Numbered from the stretch's first letter, positions 1-7,534 are shown. The stretch: 9,214 nt of DNA from Verrucomicrobia bacterium UBA2460 (GCA_002342345.1 DDPU01000012.1:3545-12758); one strand, 5' to 3'. Made by a program: numbers and translations. Notes: generated from the letters alone by a model not told the origin.

Positions 1-426
1 CCGGTCAGCGAGTTTCACCGGCAGCTTGGAAAAATCCTGTGGGATCACTGTGGCATGAGCCGGACGGGGAAGGGGCTGGAGCAGGGGATCGCGAAGATCC
101 AGGCCCTACGGAAGGAGTTCTGGGAGGACGTCAACGTGCCCGGATCGGGCGAGGATCTGAACCAGTCGCTGGAGCGGGCCGGGCGGGTGGCCGACTTTCT
201 CGAGTTGGGAGAACTGATGTGCCGCGATGCGCTGGAACGGGAGGAGTCCTGCGGGTGTCATTTCCGCGAGGAACACCAGACCCCCGAGGGGGAATGTGCG
301 CGGCGGGACGGGGATTTCGCCCATGCGGCGGCGTGGGAATACCAGGGGGAGAACAAGGCGGAGATCCGCCATGTCGAGCCGATGGTCTATGAGGAAGTGC
401 GTCTGGCCACCAGGAGCTACAAATGA
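1..426 (+). CDS. sdhA: Succinate dehydrogenase/fumarate reductase flavoprotein subunit, C-terminal part (5' truncated by window)
   Basis: This is the last 141 residues of the FAD-binding catalytic subunit that oxidises succinate to fumarate (or the reverse) at the membrane complex II. The frame is open from the first base. The visible part is the C-terminal helical domain of the family: a [14 protein letters not shown] stretch, the [18 protein letters not shown] segment and then the [14 protein letters not shown] region, which carries the conserved His/Arg active-site environment near the FAD. It ends with an [10 protein letters not shown]... LATRSYK tail typical of the Bacteroidetes/Wolinella-like branch rather than the E. 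coli type. The stop TGA overlaps the ATG of sdhB (ATGA, 423-426), so the two subunits are translationally coupled. The FAD-binding N-terminus and any cytochrome b subunit gene lie upstream of the window. Confidence 0.93.
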   Translation, partial: PVSEFHRQLGKILWDHCGMSRTGKGLEQGIAKIQALRKEFWEDVNVPGSGEDLNQSLERAGRVADFLELGELMCRDALEREESCGCHFREEHQTPEGECARRDGDFAHAAAWEYQGENKAEIRHVEPMVYEEVRLATRSYK

Positions 427-1169
427 AGCTCCATCTGAAAATCTGGCGTCAGCCCGGAAGGGATCACCCCGGCCATTTTGTGACCTACGAGTTGGACGGA
501 CTGAATCCCGACATGTCCTTTCTGGAGATGTTGGATGTGCTGAACGACCGCCTGACGAGGGAGGGGAAGGAGCCGGTGGCGTTCGAGCACGACTGCCGCG
601 AGGGAATCTGCGGATCCTGCGCGATGGCGATCAACGGCGAGCCCCATGGGCCGAACGAGGGCGCCACCAGCTGCCAGGTGTATTTGCGGTCTTTCCGCGA
701 CGGGGAAACCCTGACGATCGAGCCGTGGCGGGCACGCGCATTCCCCGTGCTGAAGGATCTGGTGACCGACCGGTCCGCCTTTGACCGCATCATGCAGGCG
801 GGTGGATTCATCACCGTGAACACGGGGCAGGCCCCCGATGCCAACGCGATCCCCATCGGCAAGGAGGTGGCGGAGCAGGCATTCGATGCGGCCCACTGCA
901 TCGGTTGCGGGGCCTGTGTGGCGGCCTGCCGGAACGGCTCGGCGATGCTCTTTGTGGCGGCCAAGGTTTCCCATCTGGGCCTGCTGCCCCAGGGCCAGCC
1001 GGAGCGGAAGGAGAGGGTGTTGCGGATGGTGGAGGCGATGGATGCGGCCGGGTTTGGCAACTGTTCCAACCAGTACGCGTGTGAGGCGGTTTGTCCCAAG
1101 GAGATTTCGGCGGATTGGATTGCCCGGATGAACCGGGATTATGCGGGGGCCGTGGTCAAAAAGCTCTGA
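423..1169 (+). CDS. sdhB: Succinate dehydrogenase/fumarate reductase iron-sulfur subunit
   Basis: This 248-aa protein carries electrons between the SdhA flavin and the quinone/heme membrane anchor. The N-terminal ferredoxin domain holds the 2Fe-2S ligands C58, C63, C66 (CREGICGSC) and C84. The C-terminal domain has C159, C162, C165 and C169 in [11 protein letters not shown], then C214, C220 and C224 in [12 protein letters not shown]. By homology with E. coli SdhB, C159/C162/C165/C224 ligate 4Fe-4S and C169/C214/C220 ligate 3Fe-4S. All ligands are present and the length is normal. The ATG at 423 follows an AGGAG at 412-416 with 6-nt spacing inside the sdhA 3' end, which supports this start. 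It ends 9 bp from the convergent nth stop. Confidence 0.96.
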   Translation: MKLHLKIWRQPGRDHPGHFVTYELDGLNPDMSFLEMLDVLNDRLTREGKEPVAFEHDCREGICGSCAMAINGEPHGPNEGATSCQVYLRSFRDGETLTIEPWRARAFPVLKDLVTDRSAFDRIMQAGGFITVNTGQAPDANAIPIGKEVAEQAFDAAHCIGCGACVAACRNGSAMLFVAAKVSHLGLLPQGQPERKERVLRMVEAMDAAGFGNCSNQYACEAVCPKEISADWIARMNRDYAGAVVKKL

Positions 1170-1171
1170 TT

Positions 1172-1190
1172 GGGGCTCCTAGAGCCCTTT
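1172..1190. terminator. Bidirectional terminator hairpin between sdhB and nth
   Basis: A perfect 6-bp stem GGGCTC (1173-1178) and GAGCCC (1182-1187) encloses the 3-nt loop CTA. On the + strand it begins 3 nt after the sdhB stop and is followed by a short TTT. On the - strand it is followed some bases later by the run CTTTTT (about 1158-1163, inside sdhB). The loop is the reverse complement of the nth stop codon TAG. A shared terminator for convergent genes fits the position; the T-tracts are short, so efficiency is uncertain. Confidence 0.5.
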
Positions 1191-1829
1191 CCGGGGGCAA
1201 AGTTTCCGGATTTCGCATTCGGTACAATCGGGTTTGCGGGCGGAACAGCGCCGCCGGCCGTGCCAGATCAGGAGATGGGAAAAGAGCGTCCAATCAGGCT
1301 GGGGCACAATTTTGACCAAGGCCTGTTCCACTTTTACGGGATCATGTTGCCGGGTGAGGCCTAGGCGGCGGGAGAGACGACCGACATGGGTATCCACGAC
1401 AATGCCCTCGGCCAAATGAAATGCATTGCCGAGAACCACATTGGCAGTTTTTCTACCCACGCCCGGGAGCTTATGAAGCTGCTCCATGGTTCTGGGCACC
1501 TCCCCGCCGTGATCCCGGACCAAGGCGGCCGCGCAACCGCGGATGGATTTGGCCTTGGAACGAAAAAAGCCGGTTGTGCGAATCAGGCCCTCCAGCTCGG
1601 CGGCGGGGATTTCGGCGAAGTCCCGGGCGGTGTGGCAGCGGGCGAACAGGGCCGGGGTGACCTTGTTGACTCGCTCGTCGGTGCACTGGGCGGAAAGGAT
1701 AGTGGCCATGAGGAGCTGGAGGGGGTTGGAGTGGTGGAGCTCGCAGTGCGCGTCCGGGTAGGCACGCTTGAGTTTGGAAATGATCCGGCGAGTTCGTTCG
1801 GGCAGTGAGCTTGTGGATTTGGCAGCCAC
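1179..1829 (-). CDS. nth: Endonuclease III (DNA glycosylase/AP lyase)
   Basis: This 216-aa base-excision-repair enzyme removes oxidised pyrimidines and cleaves the abasic site. The helix-hairpin-helix LHKLPGVGRKTANVV lies at residues 118-132, with the catalytic lysine at K127. The catalytic aspartate is D146 in VVDTHVGR. A C-terminal 4Fe-4S loop with the exact C-x6-C-x2-C-x5-C spacing uses C195, C202, C205 and C211. LLMATILSAQCTDERVN (39-55) is the usual family N-terminal signature. The start is GTG at 1829-1827, with no clear Shine-Dalgarno, chosen because the protein then aligns from its usual N-terminus. It lies 63 bp downstream of the TPR gene on the same strand, so the two may be co-transcribed. 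No defect is visible. Confidence 0.95.
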   Translation of the reverse strand: MAAKSTSSLPERTRRIISKLKRAYPDAHCELHHSNPLQLLMATILSAQCTDERVNKVTPALFARCHTARDFAEIPAAELEGLIRTTGFFRSKAKSIRGCAAALVRDHGGEVPRTMEQLHKLPGVGRKTANVVLGNAFHLAEGIVVDTHVGRLSRRLGLTRQHDPVKVEQALVKIVPQPDWTLFSHLLIWHGRRRCSARKPDCTECEIRKLCPRKGL

Positions 1830-1841
1830 GGGCGGAGTGTT

Positions 1842-1871
1842 CGTTTACGTTGACGATTACGTTTACGAAAG
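1842..1871. repeat. Degenerate hexamer tandem repeat (CGTTTA type) upstream of nth
   Basis: Five consecutive 6-bp units can be read on the + strand: CGTTTA (1842), CGTTGA (1848), CGATTA (1854), CGTTTA (1860) and CGAAAG (1866). The first and fourth are identical. The array fills about half of the 63-bp gap between the TPR gene stop and the nth start. It is short and imperfect, so it could be a microsatellite-like relic. Confidence 0.55.
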
Positions 1872-1892
1872 GTTGCGCCGAGAAGTCGGAAT

Positions 1893-4800
1893 TTAAGAAG
1901 GCGGGGCGGAGGAAGGAGGCAGTGAGTTAAGGAGCTCACGGGCTTCGGCGGCGGCGGAGGAGTTGCCGTATTTTTCGAGAAGGGTTCCGGCCAATTCCCT
2001 TGCCTCCGCGTTTTTCTGCTGGCTCCGCCGGATCTTGGCCGCCTTGAGCAGGCCCTCCGCGGCAAATTCCGGAAGGCTGTCATAATACAGGTCGACCTTC
2101 CGGTAGTAGCTGACGGCCAGGTCGAGGGGATCCAGCGGGGGTTTGCCTCCTCCCTGTTCGATCTGTTTGGTGGGGATTTTTTTGTCGGCCACGTCCTCCA
2201 GGCCCTTGCCGAAAGCCAGCATGGCCCGGGCCTTGGTCTCATTGTCCGTCTTGTTGCTCTCGATGACCTTTGCCCAGAGTTCAAAGGCCCCGGGCTCGTC
2301 CCCGCTGCCCTCATAACGGCCGGTGGCGGCAAGGGCCTGACCCCGTAGGTAGTTGGCTTCCTGAAGCTTCTCCGACCAGGGGTAGTCCTTGGCAAGCTTG
2401 GCAAACTGCTTTTCCGCCTCCTCTTTCCGGCCGGCCTGGAAATCGATCAGTCCGAGCCCGAAGATGGCGGAGGCCTGGGCCCGCAACTTGGGATCCTTCG
2501 GCCCGCTGGCGGGAAACTCCTTCTGGATCCGCTCAAAGATGGGCCGGGCCTCCTCGTTTTTTCCTGCGCTGAGCAGGGCGCGGGCGAACCGTTCCAGATC
2601 CCGCCAGTCGAGGGGCACGCCGTTTTCGGCTGATTTTTTGTAGGCATCCTCATAAAGGCGGAGGGCCAAGGCGGGTTGGTTGGCCTCGAAGGGGACGCTG
2701 GCTTGGGCAAAGAGGATCTGGGCCACCAGACCCGGTTGCCCGCTGGCCTTGGCGGCCAGGTCGCGGAAGGGTTTGAGGCTCTCCTCCAAGGGGGCTTCCC
2801 CGGCTTGAAACCGGAACAACACCAATGTGACCAACTTGGATAGGGTGGGCGTCACGCGGGAGGGGCTGTAGCCGAGAACGGCCTGGCAATATCCCTCGGT
2901 GGCCTGTCCAAGGAAATCCGCCCACTGTTTTTTCTGGTCCTCGGAAAGGTTGGAGTAGGTGCCGAGACTTTTTGCGCGGGTGATGTTCAGGTCCGCCGAG
3001 CGTTCCAGGGCCGAGTAGGCGAGATCGGAAATCTGCGGGGGCGGAGGAGACGTGGCGATGTCCGGGTAAAGTTCCTGGAAAAGGCCGAAAGCCTGACGAT
3101 AAGCCGCCAAGGCCTGGGCCTCGTCCCGGGAATCGGCGAAGGATGCCCCGCGGGCAAGGTAGACGCCGATGTTGCGGGGTTCCTTGGGGAAGTTTTTCAG
3201 CTGCTCCTCCTGGGCGGCCCTCATCAGCTCGCTCTTTTTCTCCCGTGCATAGGTTCGCCAGATGCGCTCCGAGGCATCCACGGCCACCGGGGAATCTTTT
3301 TGCCTTGTCACCAACTCCTTCCAGGCGGCCACGGCCTCGTCGGCTTTTTTTGCCTCGAGAAGCGCATCCCCCCGGAAAAGCAGGGCATTACCCGCGTTCT
3401 TCGATCCGGGGTAGGTGGCGGCGAATTTGGCGAACACCTCGGCGGCTTCGGCAGGCTGCTGTGCGCTGCGGAGGGCGTTGCCCAGTCGGAGTTCCGCATC
3501 CTCCCGGATCGAGGCGGTTTTGGCGGAGGCGGCCAACTCCTTCAGCTTGCCGATCCCCTCCGGGATTTTTTTCTCCGTGAGGAGGGCGCTGGCGTAAAGC
3601 AGCTGGGTGCTCTCGTAGCTTTCGTCCGGCACCTTGGTCTTGCCGGCCTTCACCTCGTTAAGGAATTTTTCGTAGTACTGAAGCGCTTCGGCGCCCTTTC
3701 CGGCTTTCTGGTAGGCGCTGGCAATGAAGCGCGGGATCTCGTCGGTGAAGCGTTCCCCGGGGGATTTTTCCTGGGCGGACTCCAATCGCCGGATGGCCTC
3801 GTCGGTCTTGCCATCCTCGAGCAGCGCCCGCCCCACCAGGTAATCGACCAGTCCGGAAATTCCCTTTTGATCGGGATGCTTCCGGCGGTATTCCTCGAGG
3901 CGTTTGTCGGCCTCGCCGGTGCGGCCCTGCAGGGCGTAGGTCATGATGATCTTTTGTTCCGCGTCCTCGAGGGATTCCGGTCCCCCGTAACGCGCCACGT
4001 GGCGGAAAACGAGGCGGGCTTCGTCGTATTTCCGGGTCTGCAGAAAGGCCGTGCCGAGTTGCAGGAGGGCCTGGGCGGAGGGGTCGGTCCGGGCCCGGGC
4101 TTCACCGATTTTTTTCGTTTCCCTCTGGATTTTTTTCATCCTCTCGGGAGTGGATCCGGATTCGCGGATCTCGGCGTTGAGGGAGTCCAGCTTGGCGCGG
4201 AGGCGGGCAAGGATCTCCTCTTTCCCCGGAATGGAGCGCAGCCGCTGGATGGCTTCGGAATAACGCCGGGCGTTGATATCGAGGGCGGCGAGCTGAAGCG
4301 AGGCTTCGGCGGCAACGGCCGGACTGCCCGAATTGGCCAATTTCCCGTAAATCTGACCTGCCCGTGCCGAGGCGGCCTCCGCCTCCGCCTTCTTGAAATC
4401 GGCCATCAGTTCCTCGGAGCGACGGGCCTCCGCGAAGGCCTGCATCCCGTCGATTTCATCCAGGTAGAGCTTGTCCTTGTCCGCCTGTCTGGCCAGATCC
4501 AGGGACTGGCTGGACTCGGCGTATTTTCCCAGCAGCAGGTGGAGACGGGCCTCAAAGAGCAGGCCCTCCGTGCGGGACTCCGACTGAGGATATTCCTGGA
4601 GGAAGGCGCGGATCCTGGTGAGGGCCTCCTCGTAGCCTTTTTGTCTCTCCGGGGACTTTTCCGGCGACCCGTCGGCCTGGCTTCCGGCGATCAGGGCCAG
4701 GTTGAGGGAGACTTCCTCCTTGATCTCCTTTTCCTTGGCGGCGGCGGCCTTTTCATAGGCAGCTTTTGCCTCCGCCCACCGGGAAAGGCTGTAAAAGGAG

Positions 4801-5015
4801 CGGGCCTGATAGAGATAAACCAGAGGCAGGTTGGGGGACTGCGGGTGGGCCTGGATGAAGTCGCCGGAAAGCTTGGTGCACTCCTCAAAGCGGTCGGAAA
4901 GATAGGCTTCCTCGAGATTCTTCAGCGCGGCCTGCTGATCTTGGGCGAAAAGCCCGCCGGGGAGGGGTCCCAGGGTGATTGCCGCCATGCCCGCCAGGAT
5001 CCGAACCGCTTTCAT
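1893..5015 (-). CDS. Large secreted tetratricopeptide-repeat protein
   Basis: This 1040-aa protein is of unknown specific function. Residues 1-24 form a classical Sec signal peptide: MKAVR, a hydrophobic run (ILAGMAAITLG), then a small-residue site LFA just before Q25. There is no lipobox Cys, so a periplasmic soluble protein is predicted. The rest is alpha-helical with many TPR/Sel1-like helical hairpins. Examples are 63-92 (YLYQARSFYSLSRWAEAKAAYEKA), 315-340, 426-452, 505-535, 541-570, 845-880 and 886-920. The Ala/Tyr/Gly periodicity and AEAxxxYEK-type second helices are characteristic. TPR arrays act as protein-docking scaffolds, often in envelope complexes; that role here is inferred. The ATG at 5015 is preferred because it gives the intact signal peptide, although no strong Shine-Dalgarno precedes it. 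It is divergent from infC and upstream of nth, and no domain other than TPR is evident. Confidence 0.88.
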   Translation of the reverse strand: MKAVRILAGMAAITLGPLPGGLFAQDQQAALKNLEEAYLSDRFEECTKLSGDFIQAHPQSPNLPLVYLYQARSFYSLSRWAEAKAAYEKAAAAKEKEIKEEVSLNLALIAGSQADGSPEKSPERQKGYEEALTRIRAFLQEYPQSESRTEGLLFEARLHLLLGKYAESSQSLDLARQADKDKLYLDEIDGMQAFAEARRSEELMADFKKAEAEAASARAGQIYGKLANSGSPAVAAEASLQLAALDINARRYSEAIQRLRSIPGKEEILARLRAKLDSLNAEIRESGSTPERMKKIQRETKKIGEARARTDPSAQALLQLGTAFLQTRKYDEARLVFRHVARYGGPESLEDAEQKIIMTYALQGRTGEADKRLEEYRRKHPDQKGISGLVDYLVGRALLEDGKTDEAIRRLESAQEKSPGERFTDEIPRFIASAYQKAGKGAEALQYYEKFLNEVKAGKTKVPDESYESTQLLYASALLTEKKIPEGIGKLKELAASAKTASIREDAELRLGNALRSAQQPAEAAEVFAKFAATYPGSKNAGNALLFRGDALLEAKKADEAVAAWKELVTRQKDSPVAVDASERIWRTYAREKKSELMRAAQEEQLKNFPKEPRNIGVYLARGASFADSRDEAQALAAYRQAFGLFQELYPDIATSPPPPQISDLAYSALERSADLNITRAKSLGTYSNLSEDQKKQWADFLGQATEGYCQAVLGYSPSRVTPTLSKLVTLVLFRFQAGEAPLEESLKPFRDLAAKASGQPGLVAQILFAQASVPFEANQPALALRLYEDAYKKSAENGVPLDWRDLERFARALLSAGKNEEARPIFERIQKEFPASGPKDPKLRAQASAIFGLGLIDFQAGRKEEAEKQFAKLAKDYPWSEKLQEANYLRGQALAATGRYEGSGDEPGAFELWAKVIESNKTDNETKARAMLAFGKGLEDVADKKIPTKQIEQGGGKPPLDPLDLAVSYYRKVDLYYDSLPEFAAEGLLKAAKIRRSQQKNAEARELAGTLLEKYGNSSAAAEARELLNSLPPSSAPPS

Positions 5016-5246
5016 GAAACCAAGATGTTACGTGCGGGGGCCCCGCAGGGGCGAGCGGAACCCGCCGGGTTCTCCGCCTTTTTTCCCTTGATTCCGGCGG
5101 GGTTTTGGATGAATGATTTCCCCTTGATGATTTTGAACGAGAACGCCCCCGAGGGCCTGGCTGCCTGACCGATCCGGTCATCCTGATGCTCCTTTCCCTT
5201 TTCCTTTGAACGCCTCCCGCCTCGTCCGGGATGGTCGCTGGTCCTG
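5016..5246 (+). promoter_or_regulatory. Divergent intergenic region / putative infC operon leader
   Basis: These 231 bp separate the - strand TPR gene from infC and must carry both promoters. It holds a GC-rich hairpin TGCGGG-GGC-CCCGCA (5033-5047), then the terminator-like structure at 5055-5084 listed separately, then a third hairpin TGACCG-ATC-CGGTCA (5166-5180). I found no convincing -35/-10 pair. infC-rpmI-rplT leaders in several phyla are controlled by L20 binding or attenuation, so a structured leader is expected from known biology; that this one works in that way is inference. Confidence 0.45.
5055..5084 (+). terminator. Terminator-like hairpin with T-tract in the infC leader (possible attenuator)
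   Basis: On the + strand GCGG (5055-5058) and AACCC (5059-5063) pair with GGGTT (5067-5071) and CCGC (5074-5077). The stem is 9 bp with a 3-nt loop (GCC) and a 2-nt bulge, followed by C and six T (5079-5084). This is the textbook shape of an intrinsic terminator reading towards infC. No + strand gene lies upstream that would need it, so attenuation of the infC operon is the most economical explanation. Read on the - strand it has no T-tract after it. Confidence 0.55.
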
Positions 5247-5888
5247 ATGCAGGAGTACCGCGCCAACCATCGCATCCGCGCGCGCGAGGTCTTCCTCGTC
5301 GACGCCGAGGGCAAAAAGCTGGGCGTCGTCGGCCTCACCGAGGCGATGGCGGCGGCCCGGCAGGCCGGGCTCGACCTGGTCGAGGTGAGCAGTGCCAGCA
5401 ACCCGCCGGTCTGTAAAATCCTCGATTTCGGCAAATTCCGCTATGAATTGGCCAAGCGCGACCGGGAGGCCAAGCGGCACAACCTGGCGGCCAAGGTGAA
5501 GGAGATGAAATTCCACGTGAACATCGATCCCCACGACTACGCCACCAAAATGCGGCATGCGGAGGAGTTCCTCTGGAAGGGCATGAAGGTGAAGGTGGTG
5601 ATGGCTTTCCGGGGCCGGGAGATGCAGCACCAGAACCTCGGGCAGGACCTGGTCAGGACCATCCGCGCCGATCTCAAGCTGGTGGGGCTGGCGGATGCCG
5701 ACCCGAAATTGATTGGCAAAAACATCACGATGATGTTAACTCCTCTCCCCGTCAAAAAACGGGTCCGGCGCTGGACCACCGAGGAAGCCGAGGGGGCTTA
5801 CGAGGAAGAGGAAGGCGAAAACGGTGTTTCTGAGGAGGCTCAGGACACCCCCGAGAAAACACCCAGCTCCAGCCCCACCCCCTCATAA
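5247..5888 (+). CDS. infC: Translation initiation factor IF-3
   Basis: This 213-aa factor binds the 30S subunit, blocks premature 50S joining and proofreads start-codon/initiator-tRNA pairing. The N-domain runs from about 8 to 70 (HRIRAREVFLVDAEGKKLGVV, SNPPVCKILDFGKFRYE) and a basic linker helix from about 70 to 86. The C-domain, about 87-172, has KEMKFHVNIDPHDYATKM and KVVMAFRGREMQHQNLG. Residues 176-213 are an extra acidic then Ser/Pro-rich tail beyond the usual length. The ATG at 5247 is the only ordinary start in the frame; the frame is open upstream only to about 5187 and no other ATG/GTG/TTG occurs. There is no Shine-Dalgarno. It is the first gene of infC-rpmI-rplT-pheS. The structured leader suggests transcript-level control. 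Confidence 0.96.
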   Translation: MQEYRANHRIRAREVFLVDAEGKKLGVVGLTEAMAAARQAGLDLVEVSSASNPPVCKILDFGKFRYELAKRDREAKRHNLAAKVKEMKFHVNIDPHDYATKMRHAEEFLWKGMKVKVVMAFRGREMQHQNLGQDLVRTIRADLKLVGLADADPKLIGKNITMMLTPLPVKKRVRRWTTEEAEGAYEEEEGENGVSEEAQDTPEKTPSSSPTPS

Positions 5889-5902
5889 CCGGAGACCAGT
5901 CC

Positions 5903-6112
5903 ATGCCCCGCTCGATCGCCCGCCGGAAGACCAAAAAGTCTGCCGCCAAGCGTTTCAAGATCTCCGCCCGGGGGAAGGTCATGTTTTTCAGCCCCGGCCG
6001 CCGGCACCTCGCTTCCAGCAAGAACCGGAAACGGATGCGGCGGCTTGGAAAGGTTTCGGTGCTGGCCGAGACCGATGTTGCCCGGATCACCGAAAATCTT
6101 CCCTTTCGTTAA
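5903..6112 (+). CDS. rpmI: 50S ribosomal protein L35
   Basis: This 69-aa, strongly basic protein is a small structural component of the large ribosomal subunit. The family pattern is complete: an N-terminal KTKKSAAKRFKISARGKV block (residues 9-26), then PGRRHLASSKNRKRMRRLG and a C-terminal ADVxRI/LPF-type ending (ARITENLPFR). GGAGA at 5891-5895, 7 nt before the ATG, supports the start. It lies 14 bp after infC and 13 bp before rplT in the conserved IF-3 operon. Confidence 0.95.
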   Translation: MPRSIARRKTKKSAAKRFKISARGKVMFFSPGRRHLASSKNRKRMRRLGKVSVLAETDVARITENLPFR

Positions 6113-6125
6113 GAGGTAATCTCCC

Positions 6126-6473
6126 ATGCCCCGCGCCACCAATGCCCCTGCCTCCCGCGAACGCCGCAAACGGATGGTGACCGCCGCTGCCGGCTACCGC
6201 GGCCGGCGCAGCAAGCTGTTCCGCTACGCCAAGGACGCGCGCATGAAGGCGATGTACTGGTCGTACCGCGACCGCAAGGCCAGGAAGCGGAGTTTCCGGA
6301 ATCTCTGGATCGGCCGGATGAGTGCAGCCCTGCGTTCCCAAGGGCTCACTTACAGCGCCTTTGCCGGCTCGCTCCGCAAGGCCGGCGTCCAGCTGGACCG
6401 CAAGGTCTTGGCCGACTTGGCCGCCAACGAGCCCTCGGCTTTTTCCGCCGTGGTGCAGGCTGTCCGCGGTTAA
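6126..6473 (+). CDS. rplT: 50S ribosomal protein L20
   Basis: This 115-aa protein is an early-assembly 23S rRNA-binding protein. In several bacteria it also represses its own operon by binding a leader RNA. A long basic N-terminal helix (RERRKRMVTAAAGYRGRRSK, then FRYAKDARMKAMYWSYRDRK) is followed by the globular C-domain with RNLWIGRMSAALRSQGLTYS and LDRKVLADLAANEPSAF. The length is standard. GAGGT at 6113-6117, 8 nt before the ATG, supports the start. Its stop TAA lies in the loop of a hairpin that reaches the pheS ribosome binding site. Confidence 0.96.
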   Translation: MPRATNAPASRERRKRMVTAAAGYRGRRSKLFRYAKDARMKAMYWSYRDRKARKRSFRNLWIGRMSAALRSQGLTYSAFAGSLRKAGVQLDRKVLADLAANEPSAFSAVVQAVRG

Positions 6474-6483
6474 TCCGCGGGGA
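6464..6483 (+). promoter_or_regulatory. Hairpin enclosing the rplT stop and overlapping the pheS Shine-Dalgarno
   Basis: CCGCGG (6464-6469) and CCGCGG (6475-6480) form a 6-bp stem with the loop TTAAT, which contains the rplT stop TAA (6471-6473). The presumed pheS Shine-Dalgarno GGGGA (6479-6483) starts in the 3' arm and lies 6 nt before the GTG at 6490. A ribosome terminating on rplT would open the stem, giving translational coupling; that consequence is inference. The site also decides the pheS start. Confidence 0.5.
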
Positions 6484-6489
6484 CCGGCC

Positions 6490-7530
6490 GTGTCCCAATC
6501 CTCTCTCCCCGATGCCGCGGGGATCCGTGGCCGGGCCCTTTCCGAGCTTTCCACCGCCGGCGATGCCGCCGCAAGGCAGGTCTGGCGGAACCGCTATCTC
6601 GGCCGGCAGGGCGAGGTTCAGAAACTTCTCGACGGGCTAAAGACGGTGCCGGCGGCGGATCGTCCCGCTTACGGCAAAGCCGTCAACGAGCTCCGCCAGG
6701 CGCTGGAGCAGGCCTGGGAAAAAAGGGGAGAGGAGGAGGCGGGCGGGGCGACCGCCGCGCCGGGGGAGTTCGATCCCACCTTGCCGGGCCGGCCGTATCC
6801 CTCCGGTGCGGTTCACGTCCTGACGCAGACGCTTGACCGGATTGTGGATATTTTTCATCGGTTGGGATTTTCCCTGGCGGACGGACCGGAGATGGAGACC
6901 GAGCACCATAACTTCGACGCCCTCAACACCCCGGCGGATCATCCGGCGCGGGACGAGGCGGATACCTTTTATCTCGATCTTCCCCCGGGACCGCACGGGC
7001 GATGGTTGTTGCGGACCCAGACGTCGCCGGTGCAGATCCGGGTGCTGGAAAAGAGGAAGCCGCCGGTGAAGGTGATCGCCCCCGGGCGCTGCTACCGCCG
7101 CGACGAGGTGGATGCGACCCACGGGCTTTTCTTTCATCAGGTGGAGGGGCTTTGCGTCGGGGAGGGGATCGCTTTGCCGCACCTCAAGGGGGTGTTGGAG
7201 TTTTTCTTCGCGGAGCTGTTCGGGAGCGGGACGAAGATCCGCCTGCGGCCGCACTATTTTCCGTTTACCGAGCCCAGTTTTGAGGTGGACGTTTCCATTC
7301 CGGGGCGGACTTTCCGGGGGAGGGAGTGGCTGGAGATTGCGGGTTGCGGATTGGTCCACCCGAAGGTGTTGCGCGGGGTGGGGATCGATCCGGAGAAACA
7401 CACCGGATACGCGTTCGGTCTCGGCGTGGAGCGGATCGCCATGGTTCGCCACAACATCCCGGACCTGCGGATGTTTTATGAGAATGATGTCCGCTTTCTG
7501 AAGCAGTTTACGTACGACGGGGCCGTGTAG
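6490..7530 (+). CDS. pheS: Phenylalanine--tRNA ligase alpha subunit
   Basis: This 346-aa catalytic subunit of the (alpha-beta)2 class II synthetase charges tRNA-Phe. An N-terminal coiled-coil arm (about 1-85) is followed by the catalytic core. The core contains LLRTQTSPVQIR (173-184), motif 2 with GRCYRRDEVDATH and FHQVEG (199-220), FPFTEPSFEVDV (257-268), EIAGCGLVHPKVL (282-294) and motif 3 GLGVERIAM (310-318). The frame is open further upstream to an ATG at 6322, but that would overlap all of the rplT 3' half and add an unrelated Arg/Pro-rich sequence. The GTG at 6490 has GGGGA 6 nt upstream and starts the normal N-terminus. pheT, the usual next gene, is absent; a repeat-bound four-helix-bundle gene follows after only 49 bp. 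Confidence 0.95.
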   Translation: MSQSSLPDAAGIRGRALSELSTAGDAAARQVWRNRYLGRQGEVQKLLDGLKTVPAADRPAYGKAVNELRQALEQAWEKRGEEEAGGATAAPGEFDPTLPGRPYPSGAVHVLTQTLDRIVDIFHRLGFSLADGPEMETEHHNFDALNTPADHPARDEADTFYLDLPPGPHGRWLLRTQTSPVQIRVLEKRKPPVKVIAPGRCYRRDEVDATHGLFFHQVEGLCVGEGIALPHLKGVLEFFFAELFGSGTKIRLRPHYFPFTEPSFEVDVSIPGRTFRGREWLEIAGCGLVHPKVLRGVGIDPEKHTGYAFGLGVERIAMVRHNIPDLRMFYENDVRFLKQFTYDGAV

Positions 7531-7534
7531 CTGA

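Noticed and set aside
417..1099. Two overlapping - strand open frames inside sdhB
   Set aside because: SdhB on the + strand contains all cluster cysteines; the antisense frames have no recognisable features.
3300..5168. A 622-codon open frame on the + strand opposite the TPR gene
   Set aside because: It is antisense to a gene with a clear signal peptide and TPR periodicity. The product is a low-complexity Gly/Leu/Phe-rich sequence typical of the complementary frame of GC-rich, Ala/Glu/Lys-rich coding DNA.
6322..6489. Upstream ATG extension of pheS
   Set aside because: It would read half of rplT out of frame and add an unrelated Arg/Pro/Trp-rich sequence. The GTG at 6490 has a Shine-Dalgarno and the family N-terminus.
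6637..7452. A 271-codon open frame on the - strand inside pheS
   Set aside because: It is antisense to unmistakable PheS motifs and has His/Arg/Pro-rich shadow composition.
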